A DNA stretch of 64,000 nt from assembly GCA_020137815.1 (NCBI GenBank), contig CM035350.1, forward strand, positions 2,408,828 through 2,472,827, read 5' to 3'. This DNA is from Hormiphora californensis. Its lineage: Eukaryota > Ctenophora > Tentaculata > Cydippida > Pleurobrachiidae. A model generated the notes under the pieces. That model worked only from the letters and a program-made list of their open reading frames with translations, was not told the origin of the DNA and made no database searches. Positions 61,336-64,000 of this stretch are shown here, one piece after another (the stretch's first letter is position 1; each line of letters begins with the position of its first letter). Position numbers and translations under genes: made by a program.

Positions 61336-62328
61336 GCGACTTTAATGCGACTTGAAAAAGAAAGTTTCTAAATTTGAAAACAGGCCGAGCAGTTAAGGTT
61401 ACAAAGCGGAATAATAAGTATTTTGTGATGATGGTGATGATGATTGGCGGCACCCAGATTATACTCGTGCCGCCGGCAACCCTCCCTGGCAATCGCTAAA
61501 ATCTAGTCCATCCTTCCTGCGACGTGCGATTTAATATTTTTGCGTTGGAACTTTTCTCGAATTTCAAATTCAAACCCAAATAAATTATACACAATACAAA
61601 CATATAGTGCAGAAATTCCCATCTCGTGGGTCCTCCTTTGTCAAAATGTCTACTTACAGTCCCTTACTCACAAGTAAAACATAAACAGCGTGAACAGCAA
61701 AACAACATTTACAGCTTCACACAAATGAAATCATTTGGGTCCGTCTCATAGCCACGCACCGCGGTGGTCTGTCATGGAATTCCTTCATAAACAACAAAGG
61801 CCGCTGCTAGCAGTTTGCTGTTCTGTCTTGGTCGCTAATAAGTGTTGAAATAGGTCTACAATCTACATGTATAACAGTCATCAGCAATGTTAGGCAACGG
61901 TGGATCAGGTCCTTCATATCTAGGGTGGATGTTTGTTATGCAGAGATGGTTAGAAAAAACGGAGAGAGAAAATGAAGAGAAATTATATAAGAGACAAATA
62001 TGTGTGAGAGAAAGCCGAGAGATGGAAAGAGATAGAGAGGACGTTTTTCCTTCCCATGGTTTGGTGTGTTGACAGGAGCTATTATTTTTCCTTCGCATTT
62101 TAATGTGAGAGAGTCCCACTTGTTATTCCTCAGTCCTGGACCTGGTCGATTTTGTGCTTGGCATGCGGTGCAGCCCCCCACCCCCACCACAGTTTGTATC
62201 TTCTTGTTGGGCATCTGATACAGAGCTAGGGGACTGCCAATTTTTTGCCCGAAAATTGAACCAAGCTCAAAATATGTGATAAAATAGCTGGTAAATACAT
62301 CGATAATTATTATTCAATTTTGTTTCAG
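61336..62328. other. No gene recognised; 5' flank of the last gene
   Basis: No exon or repeat supported. It ends with a polypyrimidine tract and TTTCAG acceptor at 62328, so at least one 5' exon of the next gene is expected in this stretch or upstream. Confidence 0.4.
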
Positions 62329-64000
62329 TTCCATGGATGAGGATTATGTTTTGGAACCAGATGTGTTTGATGATTTGACAAAGGTCCTCAAAAGCTGTAC
62401 AGTAGAGAGATTTGGAGAAAATGTTGATTCAATCAAGTCTAAAATAAACTCCATCAAAGAAAAAGACTTTGAGAAATTGGAGGAGCTTGTTTCTATATAT
62501 ACGAGTGAAGGTCACCATAAAGAACCCTGTGAATGTGAGGAGTTTAAAGTTGGGGCGAGTCTTGCCCTTGCTATCGGAGACCATGTATTCAAATCAAATT
62601 GGACTGGACTCCATTATGCCCTTAGAGCATCTGTGTTTTACCGGCAACTAACCAACACATTTGTCAAAAACTATCCCTCCCTTCTTTCTGTCTGCAACGG
62701 ATCAAAAGATGAAAGTCCTGCGATGCTGGCAGCTTGGAAGCAGAACAAATACGAGTTTCTTCGTGTTCATTCTACTGATGGTATACTTAACGAACATATG
62801 GGCGATAACGAGCAGGGGGACTCCGTTTTGACCTATTCGTTCCGTAATGCCCGGCAATTAGCACCTCGGTTTAGTGATCTGGAGGATGTCAGTCTGTTTG
62901 TGGTGAAAACCTGGTATAATTCTGAGATCAACCAGAACCAGTTCATTGCCGCTGTGAAGGAGCTGACATGCCCCGAGAGTGTACTTCTGGAGCTGTCATC
63001 ATTATTAAAACTAGGAACTATAACTTACACAGACATAGTTCCTGTTTTGTTGCAACGCCAAAAGCTAACCATCACCCAATTTAACACAATCAAAGATAAC
63101 TTGAGGAAAACTGTTGGAGAGGAAAAGTTCACGGAATCCCTCCAGGGTTCAATTCGGAAGTTGTGCGTGACGCTAGCTAGATCGGTGAACAAAGATACAA
63201 ATATGAACCTTTTTAAGACTCTTTACCAGAGTCACATCAAATTAGAAATGGAAAATCAGCCGGAACTTGAGAATATCTGTCACGAGGCGTGTCGGCGGGG
63301 AAACTATCATCTCTTGAAGTTCCTGGCTAACTCACTTCCGGAGCACTTTAAAGTTATGATGCAGAGGTGGGATGACAAGGGTTATCGACCAGCCAAGTAT
63401 GGGGACACGAGACCGATGGAGCTTTATAGTGCACTCCACAAAACTACAGATATCTGGAGAGATTTATGTTTAAAGAGAAAGTCCAACATTGTAACTCTTA
63501 TCGTGGAAAATAACGTGGACAACTTAGATGAGGTAGAGTTGGAGCTACTTTTGCGGGGCGTTGAACCATCCATGCATACCTACTGTAATCGAAACCAGGA
63601 TAGCTCTCTTCACATCCTCTTCACTTGCTTCGACATAACACTCGACTTGGTGAAATCATTTGTGGAGTTTTACCAGTCTGCCGGTTTGAGTATTGATGCG
63701 GGGAACTCGTGTCAAGGGATGACACCCTTCACTACAATGTGTGCAAATCTGACTGTGTGGGACCCTGAAGATTGTCTTGAAGTATTGACATATCTAAGTG
63801 AGCAGGAAGGTATAAACTGCTGTTGGACGTTCACCATGCCCGATGGCCGGAGTGTTGGACCAAGTTGGCTGTGTGAAATGGCCATGAAGTTTCATGATGT
63901 GGAGGTTGGGGAGAAGGACTACAGTAAAGTTTTGGAGTTTGTTAAGAGTTTAGAAGACCCACCGATAGAGAAGGTGGATGAGGATGTGAGTTTTTATAGA
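62329..64000 (+). CDS. Large unrecognised protein, possibly ankyrin-like; partial at the window end
   Basis: A stop-free frame runs from a TTTCAG acceptor (62323-62328) and ATG at 62333 (MDEDYVLEPD) to the last base, 556 codons. The sequence is soluble, alpha-helical and rich in Leu, Glu and Lys with several Cys; no signal peptide or membrane span is seen. Three segments resemble diverged ankyrin repeats: CRRGNYHLLKFLANSL, DSSLHILFTCFDITLDLVKS and GMTPFTTMCANL followed by CLEVLTYLSEQEGIN. They lack the full TPLH/G consensus, so this is a weak family suggestion. The N-terminal ~300 residues match nothing I recognise. The ATG lies only four bases into the exon, so a spliced 5' leader is likely. 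The long single exon contrasts with the intron-rich neighbours. Confidence 0.65.

Overview
The window is nuclear DNA from an animal. Genes are split by many short GT-AG introns of roughly 100-1,800 bp, and every recognisable protein is of metazoan type (LRRFIP, coactosin, MFSD11, CNOT1, a PIM-like kinase, an SLC44 transporter). Compact introns, dense (CT)n/(GA)n microsatellites, many small palindromic transposons and a CR1/L2-like LINE would fit an early-branching animal such as a sponge. That placement is inference: no marker here fixes the phylum.

Layout. 1-6288 (+): an LRRFIP-like gene with seven coding exons and 490 aa. 6818-7246 (-): single-exon coactosin, tail to tail with it. 8488-11484 (-): an eight-exon MFSD11/UNC93-like membrane protein. 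12.46-16.7 kb: a transposon nest with a decayed LINE on the minus strand and four adjacent terminal-inverted-repeat elements, one holding a near-perfect foldback. 17305-36381 (+): CNOT1, the CCR4-NOT scaffold, read through 32 exons (about 2,720 aa). Its introns hold a tRNA-Cys(GCA) gene, an intronless antisense PIM-like kinase gene with its own TATA box, a 476-bp hAT-type MITE and several microsatellites. 36.4-38.6 kb: CNOT1 3' flank with small inverted-repeat elements. 38683-43.0 kb (+): a LINE with intact ORF1 and ORF2. 43826-44503 (-): a small secreted histidine-rich protein. 45.7-49.7 kb: two direct copies of a ~310-bp repeat flanking a broken gene for an EGF-like, apparently DSL-containing membrane protein. 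50266-55898 (-): a thirteen-exon SLC44 choline-transporter-like gene (736 aa) with a 1.4-kb TA-flanked transposon in an intron. 55.9-62.3 kb: gene-poor, repeat-rich DNA with a 29-bp minisatellite and a second hAT-type MITE interrupted by a hairpin-led insertion. 62329-64000 (+): the 5' part of an unrecognised, possibly ankyrin-like gene running off the window.

How they relate. CNOT1 scaffolds mRNA deadenylation. LRRFIP and coactosin both belong to actin-associated families, but adjacency alone does not prove coordination. MFSD11 and SLC44 are multi-span membrane proteins with no evident link to their neighbours. Exon phases close perfectly in LRRFIP, MFSD11 and SLC44. CNOT1 has two single-base reading-frame problems and the EGF gene has one; the CNOT1 exon-17 case at least looks like a homopolymer miscount rather than decay.
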